Notes under the pieces: model-generated
Told to the model about the DNA's origin: nothing
The model's database searches: none
Seen by the model: only the letters and a program-made list of their open reading frames with translations
Assembly: GCA_003164655.1 (NCBI GenBank)
Contig: PLTW01000158.1
Coordinates: 1-20,515, forward strand
Reading direction: 5' to 3'
DNA from: Actinomycetota bacterium
GTDB lineage: Bacteria; Actinomycetota; Thermoleophilia; UBA2241
DNA: 20,515 nt
Shown: positions 19,667-20,515 of the stretch, one piece after another
Layout of the letters: every line of letters begins with the position of its first letter
Position numbering within the stretch: position 1 is the first letter of the stretch
Translations under genes and position numbers: made by a program

Positions 19667-20515
19667 GTGACGACGCCCACGCGCCTGCTGGCTCTCGACG
19701 TCGGCATGGGGACCACAGACATCCTCGTCTTCGAGCCCGACCACCGTCCCGAAAACTCGGTCAAGCTCGTCGTGCCCTCGCGCACCCAGATCGTGGCCGG
19801 CCAGATCCGCGAGGCGACCCGCCGCGGGCTGGCGGTGATGTTCGCCGGACCCACCATGGGCGGCGGACCCTCGACCAAGGCGATGCTCGCCCACCTCGCC
19901 GCCGGCCTTGTCTTCTCGGCGACCGACAGCGCCGCGCTATCGTTCGCCGACAGCCTCGCGTGGGCGACCGGCCGCGGTGTGCGCCTCGTCTCCGACGACG
20001 AGGTACGGCCGCTGTTGCGCGCCGGCGCCGCCGAAGTGCGCTCGGGCGACGTCGACCTGGACGGCTTACTGTGCGCGCTCGCCGGCCTCGGCGTGGCGAC
20101 GCACTTCACGGGCGGCTGCCTGGCGGCCCAGGACCACGGCTTCAGCCCGCGCGGCTCCAACCGGGTCTTCCGCTTCGCGATCTGGGAGCGCGCTCTGGCC
20201 GCCCGCACGCCGCTCGCCGAGCTGTTCTATGCAGCCGACGAAGTGCCGCCCGAGCTCACGCGGCTGCGGGCGGCGGCCGGCGCCCTGGCGGCTCTGCCGC
20301 GAGTCACGGCCGCCGACACCGGCCCGGCGGCCCTGCTGGGAGCCCTCGGCGACGACACCGCCGACGCGGTGCTGGTGAACGTCGGCAACTGCCACACGAT
20401 CTGCGCCGTGGCGCTCGACGGCCGCCTGGCAGGCGTCTACGAAGACCACACCAACCGCCTCAACGGCCCCCTGCTCGAGTCGTACGTGCGGCGCTTTCTG
20501 GCTGGTGGCCTGCCC
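19667..20515 (+). CDS. DUF1786 family protein, 3' end beyond the window (283 residues visible)
   Basis: Translation from GTG 19667, with GGAG about 8 nt upstream, stays open to the right edge, so the gene is truncated by the window. The protein opens LLALDVGMGTTDILVFEP, an ASKHA-type phosphate-binding loop. ENSVKLVVPSRTQIVAGQIREAT, the MGGGPSTKAMLAHLAAGLVFSATDSAALSF block and a second NVGNCHTICAVALDG strand-turn follow. This order matches DUF1786, sometimes labelled pyruvate-formate-lyase-activating-enzyme-like, although nothing here resembles a radical SAM protein. The role is unknown; an ATP-dependent sugar-kinase-like or Hsp70-like fold is expected. It is likely co-transcribed with the glycosyltransferase. 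Confidence 0.8.
   Translation, partial: MTTPTRLLALDVGMGTTDILVFEPDHRPENSVKLVVPSRTQIVAGQIREATRRGLAVMFAGPTMGGGPSTKAMLAHLAAGLVFSATDSAALSFADSLAWATGRGVRLVSDDEVRPLLRAGAAEVRSGDVDLDGLLCALAGLGVATHFTGGCLAAQDHGFSPRGSNRVFRFAIWERALAARTPLAELFYAADEVPPELTRLRAAAGALAALPRVTAADTGPAALLGALGDDTADAVLVNVGNCHTICAVALDGRLAGVYEDHTNRLNGPLLESYVRRFLAGGLP

Noticed and set aside
1..20515. tRNA, rRNA, CRISPR array or insertion sequence
   Set aside because: No cloverleaf-like element, rRNA sequence, regularly spaced repeat array or transposase was recognised by eye on either strand.

Overview
This is a gene-dense, very GC-rich bacterial window of about 20.5 kb. Many start codons are GTG, adjacent genes often overlap as GTGA or ATGA, and two genes appear to lack a 5' leader. 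The nrdR-nrdJ operon, the Asp23/AmaP/DUF2273 set, a Ppm1/DPM1-like glycosyltransferase and a DUF1786 protein point to a non-model member of Actinomycetota, perhaps a deep-branching anaerobic lineage. That placement is inference. No rRNA, tRNA, CRISPR array or integrase gene was seen.

Layout. (1) 1-1135, minus strand: two integron gene cassettes with 87-bp attC sites, carrying an S1-like protein and an unknown protein, plus a third degenerate attC. No integrase is visible, so this looks like a CALIN-type array (cluster of attC sites lacking an integrase) or the tail of a longer integron. (2) 1351-2024: an htpX protease pseudogene that has lost its HEXXH segment. (3) 2089-3469: a DeoR-type repressor divergent from a GFA-family zinc protein, with a perfect inverted repeat over the latter's likely promoter. 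(4) 3679-6666, plus: a HigBA toxin-antitoxin pair, a rubrerythrin-like diiron protein with a zinc ribbon, and two tandem paralogous methyltransferases, closely packed. (5) 6725-9389, minus: an SGNH acyltransferase, an MBOAT acyltransferase and a 59-aa membrane protein, overlapping as GTGA. This looks like an exopolysaccharide or cell-wall O-acylation module. (6) 9560-11127, plus: a secreted repeat protein and a secreted L,D-transpeptidase. (7) 11128-11487: a hairpin-rich convergent spacer. (8) 11488-12312, minus: a Cof-type HAD phosphatase. A candidate small RNA ending in a strong intrinsic terminator lies on the plus strand at about 12354-12433. (9) 12671-13891, plus: a NylB/EstB-like serine hydrolase. 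(10) 13969-18634, minus: nrdR, nrdJ, asp23, two amaP-like genes and a DUF2273 gene, with paired NrdR boxes at the head. (11) 18925 to the right edge, plus: a polyprenol-phosphate glycosyltransferase and a truncated DUF1786 gene.

How the parts fit. Cell-envelope work recurs: O-acylation, L,D-transpeptidation, polyprenol-phosphate sugar transfer and Asp23/AmaP envelope stress. Deoxynucleotide synthesis is the other main function, with NrdR likely controlling its own operon. The left end is plastic accessory DNA, with captured cassettes beside a broken chaperone-protease gene. The strongest unusual signal is the integron array: each cassette's 5' heptamer is the exact reverse complement of the R'' box of its own attC.
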